Positions 10,555 to 19,598 of a stretch of DNA of 64,000 bases are shown here, in pieces. The position numbers and the translations under genes are program-made. The notes below the pieces were generated by a model. It was not told the DNA's origin. It was given only the letters and a program-made list of their open reading frames with translations, and searched no databases. This DNA comes from Chitinophaga sedimenti (GTDB taxonomy: Bacteria > Bacteroidota > Bacteroidia > Chitinophagales > Chitinophagaceae): assembly GCF_023156195.1 (NCBI RefSeq), contig NZ_JAKUKA010000001.1:3286001-3350000 (forward strand), read 5' to 3'. The first letter of the stretch is position 1. Each line of letters starts with the position of its first letter.

Positions 10555-11424
10555 ATGCGTGAAACCAAAGAAATAAACGCCCTGTTCCACCTCCCGGACG
10601 ATCCCGATCAGGAGGTGTACGATACAGTGGCCAACAAGATACTGCTGTTCGGAAAGGAAATCATACCCAACCTGGAACACCTTTGGGAAACTACGCTCGA
10701 CGAAGGTATACAGGAAAGGATCGAAATGCTCATCCACCGCGTTCACTATATGGACCTCCAGGATGCGCTGACCGACTGGGCCGGCAACGATAAGCCGGAT
10801 CTCATGAAAGGCGCCATCCTCACCGCCCGCTATCAATTCCCGGACCTGAGCCCTGCGCCCATCATCTCGGAAATAGAACGCATCAAACGAAACATCTGGC
10901 TCGAACTGAATAACTACCTTACCCCGCTGGAACAGATCAATGTGCTGAACAGCATGATCTATAATTACTTCGGACTTAAAGGCGAGGAAATTTCCTACCA
11001 GCGAAAGAACCAGTTCTTCATGAACCAGGTGATCGAAAGTAAAAAGGGAAACCCGATCACCAACGGCATCATCTACCAGGCCCTTTGCGCCATGCTGGAC
11101 CTGCCTGTGTACGCGGTAAACATTCCACGGCAGTTCATTCTCGCGTACTACGACACCTTCTACGACTTTTCCAGCCCGGAAAATGATGATTTCCGCATCC
11201 TGTTCTTCATCGATCCCATACAGGGGCAGATTTATACACAGCAGGACGTGGAAACGTACTTCCGCCGGGTAGCCGTGCATCCGCTGCCGTCCTATTACCG
11301 GCCGCAGTCGAACAAACGGATCATCCAGTTCCTGCTGGAGGAGCTGGGTAAGTGTTTTCTGCACGAAAAAGACGATTACAAGCACAGCGAACTCACGAAC
11401 CTATCTTTGATCGTAGCGCCTTAA
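10555..11424 (+). CDS. SirB1-like transglutaminase-fold protein
   Basis: 289 residues, intact, cytosolic (no signal peptide). The N-terminal half is helical. The C-terminal half matches the transglutaminase-like core 2 (SirB1) family: FFMNQVIESKKGNPIT, then a helix, then LPVYAVNIPRQFILAY. In SirB1 proteins the transglutaminase triad is usually incomplete, and I see no clear catalytic Cys here, so enzyme activity should not be assumed. It lies 96 bases after topA and ends at a strong bidirectional terminator. Confidence 0.7.
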   Translation: MRETKEINALFHLPDDPDQEVYDTVANKILLFGKEIIPNLEHLWETTLDEGIQERIEMLIHRVHYMDLQDALTDWAGNDKPDLMKGAILTARYQFPDLSPAPIISEIERIKRNIWLELNNYLTPLEQINVLNSMIYNYFGLKGEEISYQRKNQFFMNQVIESKKGNPITNGIIYQALCAMLDLPVYAVNIPRQFILAYYDTFYDFSSPENDDFRILFFIDPIQGQIYTQQDVETYFRRVAVHPLPSYYRPQSNKRIIQFLLEELGKCFLHEKDDYKHSELTNLSLIVAP

Positions 11425-11442
11425 AAACAACCTTAAAATCAT

Positions 11443-11479
11443 AAAAAGGGGAACATGTTATGAACATGTTCCCCTTTTT
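11443..11479. terminator. Bidirectional terminator between SirB1-like gene and M48 gene
   Basis: A perfect inverted repeat (AAAAAGGGGAACATGTT and its complement) around a 3-base loop, with A-run and T-run flanks. It serves both converging genes. Confidence 0.9.
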
Positions 11480-11506
11480 CGGCAGATTTAAATGCCCGGA
11501 CAAAAA

Positions 11507-12310
11507 TTAGCTCTGTGGCTTATAATATTTCATTGCCTGAGGCAGCAGGCGCTTAATTTCGGAAATACGTCTTTCGTCGCTCGGGTGCGTACTCAGGATC
11601 TCGGGTGGTTTGCTGCCACCAGAAGCTGCCGCCATACGCTCCCAGAAACCCACGGCTTCGTTGGGGTTGTAACCAGCCAGCGCCATAAACACCAGGCCCA
11701 AACCATCTGCTTCCAGCTCGTTCTGGCGGGAGTAAGCGTTCAGTCCCAGGGGACCGCCAATGTTGAAAGCCTGTAAGAAGATATTCTGCGCCTGTGCGTT
11801 TTTGCTCAACGCTACAGAACCTGCCACCTGAATACCTTGCGCCACCATACTCTGGCTCATACGCTCGTTACCATGGCGCGCAATGGCGTGCGCAATTTCG
11901 TGGCCCATTACACAAGCCAGCGCGGTTTCATTTTTAGTTACCGGTAACAGGCCGGTGTACACAACAACTTTACCTCCGGGCATACACCAGGCATTCACCT
12001 GGTTGTCCTGCACCAGGTTAAATTCCCACTGGTAGCCCGCTAATTCGTTACCATGCCCTTGTTGGGTAAGATAAGTCGTTACTGCGGCAGCAATACGCTT
12101 ACCAACACGCTGCACCATCTCCGCATCTTTGCTGGCAGAGGCAGCCACGGTTTTGTTCGTTGAAAGGAATGATTTGTACTCGGTAAGCGCCATGCTCTGC
12201 ATAGTAGCTTCCGGGATGAGGTTCAACTGCTTTCTGCCGGTAATCGGCACACGGGCACATGCTGCTAAAAGACTTGCTCCAGCTATGAATACAAGCGATG
12301 CTTTTTTCAT
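11507..12310 (-). CDS. M48 family zinc metalloprotease, lipoprotein
   Basis: 267 residues from the ATG at 12310, chosen because it starts directly at a lipoprotein signal (MKK, hydrophobic stretch, LLAAC with lipidated Cys18). The protease core has HEIAH at 137-141 and the third zinc ligand in NELEADGLG, so this is a Ste24/HtpX-type gluzincin facing the periplasm, like BepA/LoiP of enterobacteria, which act in outer-membrane protein quality control. That role is inference. A CAAAAATA (TAnnTTTG on the minus strand) lies at 12340-12347. Confidence 0.88.
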   Translation of the reverse strand: MKKASLVFIAGASLLAACARVPITGRKQLNLIPEATMQSMALTEYKSFLSTNKTVAASASKDAEMVQRVGKRIAAAVTTYLTQQGHGNELAGYQWEFNLVQDNQVNAWCMPGGKVVVYTGLLPVTKNETALACVMGHEIAHAIARHGNERMSQSMVAQGIQVAGSVALSKNAQAQNIFLQAFNIGGPLGLNAYSRQNELEADGLGLVFMALAGYNPNEAVGFWERMAAASGGSKPPEILSTHPSDERRISEIKRLLPQAMKYYKPQS

Positions 12311-12349
12311 TGATGTTAGTTTATAGATCATAAGGTGCGCAAAAATAAA

Positions 12350-12377
12350 TTAATCCAACACAGGTATGTTGGATTAA
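12350..12377 (-). terminator. Terminator after plsY
   Basis: TTAATCCAACA, 6-base loop, TGTTGGATTAA. On the minus strand it is followed by a T-rich stretch. It lies between the plsY stop and the M48 start. Confidence 0.65.
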
Positions 12378-12442
12378 CTCAATTTCTTTTAAAAGAGACG
12401 CACAATTTATGCCAAACCCTTTTACCCGTATGTAGTAATGCT

Positions 12443-13102
12443 TTATTCTTCGTCGCGGCGGCGGCGGAGACCTCTGCGGTTTTTAAAGAGGGGAACTTTG
12501 CTCTCGGTACCTGTAAGCAGGCGGGCAATATTTTTCTGGTGTGTTAATACCACCATCAGCGCTACGGCAATAGCGAATATGCGGTAGTACAGTTCTTCTT
12601 CCTTAAAGATGAAGAGGATCAATACGGGGAACGCAATGCTCGCAATGATAGAGCTCAGTGATACATATCTTGTTAAAAAGAGGATCAACAGAAATACACC
12701 TACGCAGCTCAGCGCCACCCAGGGTTGAATGGCCAGCACCATGCCAAACAGGGTAGCGATGCCTTTACCGCCACGGAAACCGGCCCATATCGGGAACACG
12801 TGTCCTAATACCGCAGCGAGGCCCAGGCCAATTTGCAGGTTCACGAGTTGTGTAAGATTATCAGGTTGCTGGTAGTATGGAATTAAGAGGGAAAGTTTAA
12901 TGGCGAGGATACCTTTCAACATGTCCACCACCATTACGAAGGTACCGGCTTTAGGACCCAGTACGCGGAATGTGTTGGTAGCGCCGGCATTACCGCTCCC
13001 GTGCTCACGGATGTCGATACCGAAAACCCCTTTACTAACCCACACGGCAGTAGCGATGGAGCCTATCAGGTAGGCGCATATTAAAAGCAATAATTCTGTC
13101 AT
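12443..13102 (-). CDS. plsY: Glycerol-3-phosphate acyltransferase PlsY
   Basis: 219 residues from the ATG at 13102. An integral membrane acyltransferase that uses acyl-phosphate to make lysophosphatidate, the first step of phospholipid synthesis. The three PlsY motifs are visible: GSGNAGATNTFRVLG, GFRGGKGIAT (the G-rich acyl-phosphate loop) and THQKNIARL. Five hydrophobic segments fit the family. It has an Arg-rich C-terminal tail (RRGLRRRRDEE). It stands alone, with a terminator downstream. Confidence 0.95.
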   Translation of the reverse strand: MTELLLLICAYLIGSIATAVWVSKGVFGIDIREHGSGNAGATNTFRVLGPKAGTFVMVVDMLKGILAIKLSLLIPYYQQPDNLTQLVNLQIGLGLAAVLGHVFPIWAGFRGGKGIATLFGMVLAIQPWVALSCVGVFLLILFLTRYVSLSSIIASIAFPVLILFIFKEEELYYRIFAIAVALMVVLTHQKNIARLLTGTESKVPLFKNRRGLRRRRDEE

Positions 13103-13220
13103 CAACAATAAGTTAGAGTGCTAAGATAGTAAATTAGTTGTTAAAAAGAAGCGAAAAGTTAAGATTTTTTTAATATAATCAATAATCAATCAGATCATTA
13201 GATATACTATTTAATCTACA

Positions 13221-14045
13221 TTAGTTATTCTTCGCCTTAAATTGCATCGCTAACCAGTTCTCTTTCTGCGCTTTACGCTCAAAGCTGAAACCGTTAGCCA
13301 CTGCTGCGTCTGTTATAACAGGTTCGTCTTCAGTTAATATGCCGCTCAATATTAAAAGCCCGTCTGTTTGTAATAACCTGCGCATATCTTTCATGAAGCG
13401 CAGTAAGATGTTGCGGTTAATGTTCGCCAGTACAATATCGTACGGCCCCGTTACCCCCTCCGGGCTGTCTGCCTGCCACACCTTCACCCTGGTACTGCCA
13501 TTGGTTGCTACGTTCTCTATAGCGTTATTCACTGCCCACTCGTCGTTGTCTATCCCGTCTGCCCGCTCCGCCCCCAAACGCTCTGCCAGTATGGCCGGGA
13601 TGCCGGTACCGGTGCCGAAGTCAAATACGGTTTTACCTGTAAACGAAATATCCCGCATCAGCCGGATCATGGAAAACGTGGTGGCGTGGTGCCCGGTGCC
13701 AAACGACATCTTCGGCGTAATCACGATCTCATGTTGCACTTGTTGCCCCATGGGCGCGTGAAAATCGGCGCGGATGCCGCAGAAGTCGTCGACCAGTACC
13801 GGTTCGAAATTACTTTCCCATACGGCGTTCCAGTTCGTATTGGCAATAGTCTCTTTGGTGTAGTTCAGTGTGTGTTGGGCCAGAACGGCCTGTAATGCCT
13901 GCTCATCAAATTTATCCACCGGAATATAAGCCACTAATTGCTCGTGCGTTTCCTCGAACCCTTCGTATGATGCATCTGCCAATTGTGCTATCAGTATGTC
14001 TTTCAGCTCCTCCGGCAATGATATGGTTATTGCGATATGCGACAT
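13221..14045 (-). CDS. prmA: Ribosomal protein L11 methyltransferase
   Basis: 274 residues, intact. The N-terminal substrate-recognition domain is followed by a class I SAM methyltransferase domain with motif I FDFGTGTGIPAI, an acidic motif II (GIDNDEWA) and the LANIN motif. PrmA trimethylates L11. The Bacteroidota form is shorter than the E. coli protein in the N-terminal domain. A well-formed promoter lies directly upstream, and transcription would start only a few bases before the ATG. Confidence 0.93.
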   Translation of the reverse strand: MSHIAITISLPEELKDILIAQLADASYEGFEETHEQLVAYIPVDKFDEQALQAVLAQHTLNYTKETIANTNWNAVWESNFEPVLVDDFCGIRADFHAPMGQQVQHEIVITPKMSFGTGHHATTFSMIRLMRDISFTGKTVFDFGTGTGIPAILAERLGAERADGIDNDEWAVNNAIENVATNGSTRVKVWQADSPEGVTGPYDIVLANINRNILLRFMKDMRRLLQTDGLLILSGILTEDEPVITDAAVANGFSFERKAQKENWLAMQFKAKNN

Positions 14046-14053
14046 GATAGGTG

Positions 14054-14084
14054 CAAAGATAACAAATTATGCATGCAAGTCAAG
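14054..14084 (-). promoter_or_regulatory. Promoter of prmA
   Basis: On the minus strand: CTTG (14084-14081), 19 bases, TATCTTTG (14061-14054). This fits the Bacteroidota TTG/TAnnTTTG consensus. It predicts a very short leader for prmA. Confidence 0.65.
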
Positions 14085-14226
14085 TATGCGAACTTCCATT
14101 ATATGTTGATAGACTTATAATGAGTTCTTTATCAATAGTAAATTAACCTTAAAAATACTCGCCCCGAAAACACAAACATATAAATACATATTATTATATT
14201 TGAGTTCCTAAATTAACCGATATCCT

Positions 14227-14796
14227 ATGAAAAAGCTCATGAGCCTCTGCCTGGGTGTGCTCTGCTTTTCCGCGGCGCACGCACAGCGGGAAATAAAGGT
14301 AGAACCGCAGGAAACCGCCGATACACTCACCTACACCACCCGCACCTTTGTGCTTACCATCCAGAAGTCTGACGTGGACGATTATCTGAAAACGCTGGAC
14401 ACCGTTCTAAAAGAAAAGAAATATGACCACGGTGTTTACCGCAACATCCAGTTTTCGCCATTAAAGCCGCAGGACGTACGCACACATTATAATCTCGTCA
14501 ACAAGTTCTGGAACACTTCACGCAGCAATATGCTCGCATACGACGTGGCCCGCTTTACGTTGTTCTGGGCAGAAGATGAGGGCATATTAATGCCTTACCT
14601 CGACGAAATAATTCCCGACCTGCTGCAATATGGTCGTATTAAGGTGACCGAAAAAGGCAAGCTGCCCGCACAGAAGTACCAGATATTTTATGAAGATATT
14701 GACGGCAAAACGTTCCGCATTTATAAGTCGACTACCGGTAAAGTGATCTGGAAAGAAAGTGAATTTTTTATGGAGCAGTTTTCCGCCAAACGCTAA
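14227..14796 (+). CDS. Secreted protein of unknown function
   Basis: 189 residues. A clear Sec signal peptide (MKKLMSLCLGVLCFSAAHA then QREI) is followed by a soluble alpha/beta domain without cysteines. I recognise no catalytic motif. A TATATTTG -7-like element lies at 14195-14202, but no clear -33 element precedes it. The next gene (DUF1877) starts 26 bases on, so both are probably on one transcript. Its homologues appear limited to Chitinophagaceae-like genomes, which is an impression and not a search result. Confidence 0.6.
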   Translation: MKKLMSLCLGVLCFSAAHAQREIKVEPQETADTLTYTTRTFVLTIQKSDVDDYLKTLDTVLKEKKYDHGVYRNIQFSPLKPQDVRTHYNLVNKFWNTSRSNMLAYDVARFTLFWAEDEGILMPYLDEIIPDLLQYGRIKVTEKGKLPAQKYQIFYEDIDGKTFRIYKSTTGKVIWKESEFFMEQFSAKR

Positions 14797-14822
14797 GACA
14801 ATTTTTTACTAAACATTCTCCA

Positions 14823-15326
14823 ATGGGCATGATCATTAACCTGCTGCAGGTGGGCGCCGGCGAGCTTGACGCTATCCTCAAAAATCCGGGTCTGCTGGAA
14901 CTGCGGCTTAGCGAAAAGGAAGCCGATTACAACGGCCATGTGGACCTCGATAAAGCCTGGGACGGGCTGCTTTACCTGCTTACGGGTTATGGCATCATGG
15001 ATATTGAAAAGGCGGAACAGCAACTGGCGCAGGCACTGTTCAGCGGGCAGATCATCGACGAAAAACAAGATCTGGGACTGGGCCCTGCCCACTATCTCAC
15101 GCCAACGCAGGTACGGGATGTATATTCACGCCTGGAGCGAATCACGGCCGATGAACTGCGGAAGCGTTTTGACCCGGGACAAATGAGCACACTTAAAATT
15201 TATCCGCGCATGTGGGAAGATGGTGAAGAGGCATTTGATTACCTGAGCAACAATTTCGAAGTAATGAAAGCATTTTATAAAAGCGCCGCGGAGAAACGCA
15301 ATGGCATGATCACCTATTTAAACTAG
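14823..15326 (+). CDS. DUF1877 (YfbM-like) family protein
   Basis: 167 residues, cytosolic. It opens with MGMI and has the YfbM/DUF1877 pattern: a Leu-rich start, DLDKAWDGLLYLLTG (the D-K-x-W-x-x-L core), AHYLTP and a C-terminal YLSNNFEVMKAFY. Function is unknown for the family. DUF1877 genes are often near polymorphic toxin or stress modules, but nothing of that kind is seen here. Confidence 0.75.
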   Translation: MGMIINLLQVGAGELDAILKNPGLLELRLSEKEADYNGHVDLDKAWDGLLYLLTGYGIMDIEKAEQQLAQALFSGQIIDEKQDLGLGPAHYLTPTQVRDVYSRLERITADELRKRFDPGQMSTLKIYPRMWEDGEEAFDYLSNNFEVMKAFYKSAAEKRNGMITYLN

Positions 15327-15455
15327 TTGCCATGACGATGGCAATGCCGGCGACGGCTGGCTAATCTACGTACTATTTGCCATAGTATAATTTAGATTAA
15401 GAGAGGGGCTGGCTTTTGCCGGTCCTTCTTTTTTATTCCGGGGCAGGCCAATGAA

Positions 15456-15484
15456 AAAGGGCAGGCTGTTAAGGCCTGCCCTTT
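15456..15484 (-). terminator. Terminator after pnp
   Basis: AAAGGGCAGGC, 7-base loop, GCCTGCCCTTT. A T-run follows on the minus strand. Upstream (15327-15455) there is only a small TTGCCAT/ATGGCAA dyad and no coding sequence. Confidence 0.8.
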
Positions 15485-15506
15485 CGGTATTGTTGGTAAG
15501 TTATGA

Positions 15507-17869
15507 CTATTCCTGGTCGTCGAATTTCATCGGCTGACCTTCCTGTCCACCCTGACCTTCCTGACCATTGCGGGGGCCACGGTCGCCACCGCGATCGCCA
15601 CGATCATTGAAGCCACGGTCGCCACCGCGATCACCAAAGCCGCGACGGTCACCACCCCTGCCGCGGTCACCACCACGGTCGCCACGATCACGACGGTCGC
15701 CACGATCGCCGCGGTCACCACGGTCTTCGCGCTCTTCGCGTTCTACATAGCCTTCAGGTTTTGGCATCAGTACTTTGCGGCTCAGTTTGAACTTGCCGGT
15801 TTTAGGATCGGTGCCGGTGAGTTTCACCTTCACTTTTTCGCCTTCAGACAGTACACCTTCCATTGTTTCCAGGCGTTTCCAGGAAACTTCGGAAATGTGC
15901 AGCAGGCCTTGTTTACCAGGCAGGAACTCTACGAACGCGCCATAAGGCATGATTGACTTAACGGTAGATTCGTATACTTCGCCTACTTCCGGAACAGACA
16001 CGATGCCTTTGATCCAGGCGAGTGCTTTGTCCAGGTTTTCTTTCTGTGTAGAGAAGATGCTTACTTCGCCTTTTTCACCAACTTCTTCGATGTTGATCGT
16101 AGTACTGGTTTCGCGCTGGATCTCCGGATCACTTTACCACCGGGTCCGATTACGGCGCCGATGAATTCGCGATCGATGATCAGTTTTTCCATACGCGGAG
16201 CCTGTGGTTTAGGCTCAGGACGGTAAGCTGGTTGTGCTTCGTACATGGCGTCCAGGATATGCAGACGACCAGCGCGGGCTTGTTCCAGCGCTTTACGCAT
16301 TACATCCATGCTCAGGCCATCTACTTTAATATCCATCTGGATACCGCAGATACCATCGCGGGTACCGGTTACTTTAAAGTCCATGTCACCGAGGTGGTCT
16401 TCATCACCCAGGATGTCTGTCAGTACCGCCCAGGCACCGTCGGAAGAACGGGAGATAAGGCCCATTGCCACACCGGAGATGTGTTTAGGTAAAGGCACAC
16501 CCGCATCCATCAGCGCCAGTGAACCGGCACAAACGGTAGCCATGGAAGAAGAACCATTCGACTCAAGGATATCGGAAACTACCCTTACGGTGTAAGCGTA
16601 ATCCGCACCCGGCATCATGATTCTCAGGGAACGCATGGCCAGGTTACCGTGACCCACCTCGCGACGGCCGGGGCCGCGCATTGGTTTTACTTCACCGGTA
16701 GAGAACGGAGGGAAGTTATAGTGCAGAATGAATTTAACATAGTTAGACACTGCAGCGCTTTCGATCAGCAGTTCGTCTTCCGGCGTACCCAGGGTAACAG
16801 TAGTCAGTGACTGTGTTTCACCACGGGTAAACAGGGCCGAACCGTGCGGAGAAGGCAGGTAATCAGTTTCCATGGCCAAAGGACGTACCTGGTCGAGGCT
16901 ACGGCCATCGAGACGGGTTTTCTGGTCCAGGATCATGTTACGGATCACTTCTTTTTCCACATCGTGCAGGTATTTACCTACCAGCGGCTTGTCTTCGTCC
17001 GGCAGTTCTTCACCGAGGAATTCGGTGAGTTCTTTACCGATAGCGGAGAAAGCATCGCTGCGATCGTGTTTGCTGAGGGCGGATTTTGCTACGTTCAGGA
17101 TTTTCTCTGAAGCAAATGCTACGATTTTAGCTTTCAGTTCCTCGTTAGCGTATGGTTTGGTGTATTCGCGTTTGGTGCCGGCATTCACCAGGTCACGCAG
17201 TTCTTCCTGCGCTTTCACCTGTACGCGGATAGCAGCGTGAGCAGCTTCAATAGCGGCGATCATATCGTCTTCGCTACATTCCTTGCTTTCGCCTTCCACC
17301 ATCATGATGTTCTTTTCAGTGGCGCCCACGATAAAGTCCATGTCTGCACGGGCGAGGTCGGTACGGTTGGGGTTGATCACGTACTTACCATCGATGCGGG
17401 CAACGCGTACTTCGGAAATAATTTCCTGGATGGGCACATCAGATACTGCGAGCGCGGCAGATGCAGCAAGGCAGGCCAGTGCATCAGGAACCACTTCATT
17501 GTCAGAAGAAATCAGGGTTACCAGTACCTGCACTTCGCAGAGATAATCGTCGGGGAACAAAGGGCGCAATGCGCGATCGATCAAACGAGATATCAGTACT
17601 TCATAATCGGAGAGGCGGCCTTCGCGTTTGAAGAATGAGCCAGGAATACGGCCCGCGGAGGCGAATTTCTCATTATAATCCACCGTTAATGGGAAGAAGG
17701 ATTGGCCGGGTTTGGGCTCCTTGGAAGCCACCACAGTAGCCAGCAGAACAGCATTCCCCAGGCGAACCGTTACCGCACCATCGGCCTGACGGGCCAGTTT
17801 GCCCGTTTCAATGGTCACAATACGACCATCACCTATATCAAATTTAACCGAAGTAGGTGTGAGATTCAT
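15507..17869 (-). CDS. pnp: Polynucleotide phosphorylase with Arg-Gly-Asp-rich C-terminal tail, one frameshift
   Basis: About 787 residues once one A is restored near 16130 (CGGAGATCC should read CGGAAGATCC, giving VIRKIQ). It has two RNase PH domains separated by a helical domain, then KH ([10 protein letters not shown]) and S1 ([20 protein letters not shown]). The phosphate-binding core is SNGSSSMA. It degrades RNA 3' to 5' using phosphate and can also polymerise tails. Beyond S1 there is a tail of about 80 residues of DRGD/GGDRG repeats, then a Gln/Gly-rich end, absent from E. coli PNPase. It is downstream of rpsO, the classic gene order. Confidence 0.95.
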
Positions 17870-17904
17870 AAATGATGAGAGTTAAAAGGTACACATACAA
17901 AAAA

Positions 17905-17937
17905 ACTATTCCCAACTATTAATAAGTTGGGAATAGT
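17905..17937 (-). terminator. Terminator/attenuator between rpsO and pnp
   Basis: ACTATTCCCAACT, 7-base loop, AGTTGGGAATAGT. Six T follow on the minus strand. It lies 19 bases after the rpsO stop and 36 bases before the pnp start. It ends rpsO messages, and read-through would feed pnp. Confidence 0.85.
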
Positions 17938-17955
17938 ACTATAATAAGATCCAGA

Positions 17956-18228
17956 TTACTTTCTGATACCTAACTTCTCGATCAGGGCACGATAGCCGCC
18001 GAGGTTGGTTTTAGACAGGTAAGAGAGCAAACGCTTTCTCTGACCTACCATTTTCATCAGGCCGCGGTGTGTGGAGAAATCTTTTTTTATTTTGCTTCAG
18101 GTGAGCAGAAATGCTAGTGATACGCTCTGTCAGCAGCGCGATCTGTGCTTCTACAGAACCGGTATTTTTTCGCTACCACCGAACTCTTTAAAAATGTTAG
18201 CTTTCTTTTCTACAGTTAAGTAAGACAT
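17956..18228 (-). CDS. rpsO: 30S ribosomal protein S15, two compensating frameshifts
   Basis: 90 codons from the ATG at 18228 to the TAA at 17956-17958, the standard S15 length. The start reads [18 protein letters not shown] and the end reads [19 protein letters not shown]. In between one A is missing (near 18166; [12 protein letters not shown] is restored) and one A is extra (7 T at about 18082-18088; [10 protein letters not shown] is restored). The indels cancel, which is strong evidence for sequencing error in a ribosomal protein gene. S15 binds 16S rRNA helix 22 and often represses its own translation. Confidence 0.93.
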
Positions 18229-18271
18229 CTTGTAATAAATAATAATTTAATTAGTCGCTATTTTTCCGGTG

Positions 18272-18303
18272 CAAAGGTAAGAAGATATAATTCAAGTTCC
18301 AAA
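18272..18303 (-). promoter_or_regulatory. Promoter of rpsO-pnp
   Basis: On the minus strand: TTTG (18303-18300), 20 bases, TACCTTTG (18279-18272). It matches the Bacteroidota consensus in both elements, 44 bases before the rpsO start. Confidence 0.75.
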
Positions 18304-18376
18304 TTTATGAAACCCACTCATTATTAACAACTTACAAGAAACAGCGAACCAGCGTTTTAGTTATATGAGTATTTGT

Positions 18377-19071
18377 TTATGCAAAGTTAACAGCAGCGTT
18401 ATCCACCACCTGCCCGTTTTCTGTACGCAGCACCCTGGAAGGGAATTTCTGCAATACGATATAGTCATGCGTAGCCATTACCAGCGCCGTACCATCTTCG
18501 CGGCAGATGCGGAACAACAGCTGCATAATACCGTCCGATGTTTCGGGGTCCAGGTTACCGGTAGGCTCATCCGCCAGTATCAGTTTGGGAGAGTTAAGCA
18601 AGGCACGCGCAATATCCACACGCTGCTGCTCACCGCCCGACAACTCATAAGGCATTTTAAAACCCTTGGTCTTAAGCCCTACTTTATCCAACACATCATT
18701 GATCTTCTCCTCCATCTGCTTCTGGTCCTGCCAACCCGTTGCCTTGAGCGCAAACTTCAGGTTATCGTGCACGTTACGGTCCGTCAGCAGCTGGAAGTCC
18801 GGAACACCACGCCCAGGTTGCGGCGCAGGTAAGGAACCTTCTTCCAGTCCATCTTCTTCAGATCAAATCCCACTACCTGCCCCATGCCCTCGCGGAGCGC
18901 CAGATCGCCATACAGGGTTTTTAACAGGCTGCTTTTGCCCGTACCGGTTTTACCGATCAGGTACACAAACTCGCCCCTGTTGATGGTGATGTTCACGTCG
19001 GAAAGGATCAGGGAGTTACCCTGATATATATTCGCATTGGTCAGTTGTACTATGGGTTGATCGGCCATCAT
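18377..19071 (-). CDS. ftsE: FtsE-like ABC ATPase, one frameshift
   Basis: About 231 residues. Walker A is GKTGTGKSS (residues 40-48), the signature is LSGGEQQRVDIARALL, Walker B is LILADEPTGNLD, and the H-loop is MATHD. A missing A near 18797 (TTCCGGAC should be TTCCAGGAC, restoring VFQDFQLL) splits it. The TGKSSLLK/GNLD pattern fits FtsE, which with FtsX controls peptidoglycan hydrolysis at division. ftsX is not adjacent here, so a LolD-type lipoprotein exporter ATPase is the main alternative. Confidence 0.8.
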
Positions 19072-19163
19072 CTCGTTTGAATATTGGGTTTAGTTCAACA
19101 AAAATAACTATTTAAAAAATAAGTATTTGTCTGCCAAGGTATTTTTTACAACTAAAAATTAAG

Positions 19164-19194
19164 TTTGAAAACTAAAGGCATAGTTCTATATTTG
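19164..19194 (+). promoter_or_regulatory. Promoter of the blaI-blaR1-like operon
   Basis: TTTG (19164-19167), exactly 19 bases, TATATTTG (19187-19194): a full match to the Bacteroidota vegetative promoter. A BlaI-type repressor would be expected to bind near here; I see no convincing TACA/TGTA dyad overlapping it. Confidence 0.8.
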
Positions 19195-19229
19195 TTATAG
19201 ATAACCACCTTTCAAAAATAGTGAGCAAC

Positions 19230-19592
19230 ATGAAAACATTGACTAAAGCCGAAGAACAGATTATGCACGCGTTATGGAAACTCGGCCCCTCGTTCGTGAA
19301 AGACATCATCGACGAGCTGCCGGAACCCAAGCCGCACTATAATACCGTGTCTACCCTGGTAAAGATACTGGTAGATAAAGGTTTTGCCAATTTTAAAGCA
19401 TACGGCAAGTCGCACCAGTACTTCGCCCTGATATCGAAGGACGAGTACAGCAGCCGGACCATGAAAACGTTTGTGAAGGGATACTTCGAAGGATCATTCA
19501 CCAACATGGTTTCTTTTTTCGTGAAAGAGAAAGATTTAAGCATCAACGAACTGGAAAGCCTGTTGAAAAAGATCAAGGACACTAAAAACTGA
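19230..19592 (+). CDS. BlaI/MecI/CopY family transcriptional repressor
   Basis: 120 residues from the ATG at 19230 (a GTG nine bases upstream is also possible). The N-terminal winged helix is typical of the family (LTKAEEQIMHALWKLG, then HYNTVSTLVKILVDKGF), with a helical dimer domain at the C-terminus. These repressors are inactivated by proteolysis triggered by a partner membrane peptidase. The partner follows immediately (7 bases), so the pair forms a signal-responsive BlaI-BlaR1-type unit. No beta-lactamase is nearby, so the signal is probably not a beta-lactam. Confidence 0.88.
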   Translation: MKTLTKAEEQIMHALWKLGPSFVKDIIDELPEPKPHYNTVSTLVKILVDKGFANFKAYGKSHQYFALISKDEYSSRTMKTFVKGYFEGSFTNMVSFFVKEKDLSINELESLLKKIKDTKN

Positions 19593-19598
19593 TGAGCC

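Noticed and set aside
15327..15455. Dyads downstream of the DUF1877 gene as a small RNA gene
   Set aside because: Only short imperfect hairpins, with no promoter and no family resemblance.
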